Shown here: positions 14,957-15,194 of the stretch, piece by piece | Layout: each line of letters opens with the position of its first letter | How positions within the stretch are numbered: position 1 is the first letter of the stretch | NCBI GenBank assembly: GCA_964276145.1 | Contig: CAXYDN010000011.1 | Span: 1-15,194 of the forward strand | Reading direction: 5' to 3' | DNA: 15,194 nucleotides | Source of the DNA: SCGC-AAA076-P13 sp964276145 | Lineage (GTDB): Bacteria > Pseudomonadota > Gammaproteobacteria > Magnimaribacterales > D2472 | The notes under the pieces: generated by a model | The model's input: the letters and a program-made list of their open reading frames with translations, nothing else | What the model was told of the DNA's origin: nothing | Databases searched by the model: none | Position numbers and translations under genes: made by a program

Positions 14957-15194
14957 ATGATAAATATCAAGAATAACAAAGCATTTATTTTATTAGCAGG
15001 AATTTTGTTTGCTGCTTCTATAACTGCTGATCCATTTATTCATGATCATTTTGAGGAAAGTGAATCATTTATAGAGTGTCAGCTTTGTGAAAACAAAACT
15101 GCTGATATTAAGAATGTTAAATCTGAAATAAATGAAAACATTCAATCATCCCTGATTAGTATAAAAGTTAATCAAGAATTACTTAATACTAACA
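14957..15194 (+). CDS. Small exported protein with HDH and CxxC pattern (3' end beyond window)
   Basis: An open frame of 79 codons that runs off the window edge, so the real length is unknown. It starts 5 bases after the alcohol dehydrogenase stop, in a probable operon with it. The first ~25 residues form a signal peptide (MINIKNNK, then the hydrophobic AFILLAGILFAASITA, with likely cleavage before D26). The mature start is DPFIHDHFEESESF followed by IECQLCENK. The histidines and the C-x-x-C could bind a metal such as copper or zinc, or form a disulfide. The rest visible is polar and probably helical. I do not recognise the family. Signal-peptide-like composition and the close spacing favour a real gene. 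Confidence 0.65.
   Translation, partial: MINIKNNKAFILLAGILFAASITADPFIHDHFEESESFIECQLCENKTADIKNVKSEINENIQSSLISIKVNQELLNTN

Noticed and set aside
1..15194. Mobile element, CRISPR array, phage or defence system
   Set aside because: I saw no transposase, integrase, repeat array, attachment site or defence-type gene on either strand.

Overview
The window is an AT-rich bacterial chromosome segment. It holds the conserved transcription/translation cluster tRNA-Tyr, tRNA-Thr(GGT), tuf, tRNA-Trp, secE, nusG, rplK, rplA, rplJ, rplL, rpoB, rpoC, all on the minus strand, followed to the right by accessory metabolic genes. Protein sequence and gene order point to a gammaproteobacterium: RpoB carries the long enterobacterial-type insertions, RpoC begins almost like that of E. 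coli, and tRNA genes sit next to tufB and secE. The AT bias, very short intergenic gaps and several 4-base or 1-base gene overlaps suggest a streamlined, probably marine lineage such as SAR86. That lineage name is an inference from style, not a sequence match.

Layout. Positions 1-749 are the 5' part of rpoC (minus strand, truncated by the window edge), followed by rpoB (759-4820), rplL, rplJ with a recognisable L10 autoregulatory leader in the 161-base gap before it, rplA, rplK, nusG and secE. tRNA-Trp lies just upstream of secE, and tuf (8139-9329) lies upstream of that. tRNA-Thr(GGT) and tRNA-Tyr complete the minus-strand block. No gene-free stretch exceeds 300 bases.

At about 9.7 kb the coding strand switches. 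birA (catalytic domain only) and msrA run on the plus strand, then tRNA-Thr(TGT), also plus. Two translationally coupled, signal-peptide-bearing amidohydrolases (13830 down to 11183) converge on that tRNA, leaving 5 bases between them. Divergently from them run a zinc-dependent alcohol dehydrogenase (13899-14951) and a truncated exported small protein with an HDH...CxxC pattern that runs off the right edge.

How the genes work together. The minus-strand block supplies elongation factor, translocon subunit, elongation/antitermination factor, ribosomal stalk proteins and the two large RNA polymerase subunits, with regulation most likely by tRNA/tuf promoters and by L10(L12) binding to the rplJ leader. 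The right-hand block is unrelated: biotin ligation, methionine sulfoxide repair, periplasmic hydrolysis of an unknown cyclic amide or peptide, and alcohol/aldehyde oxidation. No mobile element, CRISPR array or clear foreign island was seen. The most notable points are the amidohydrolase pair, in which the second member has lost most metal ligands, the rearranged tRNA cluster, the in-frame rpoB/rpoC junction and the compact L10 leader.
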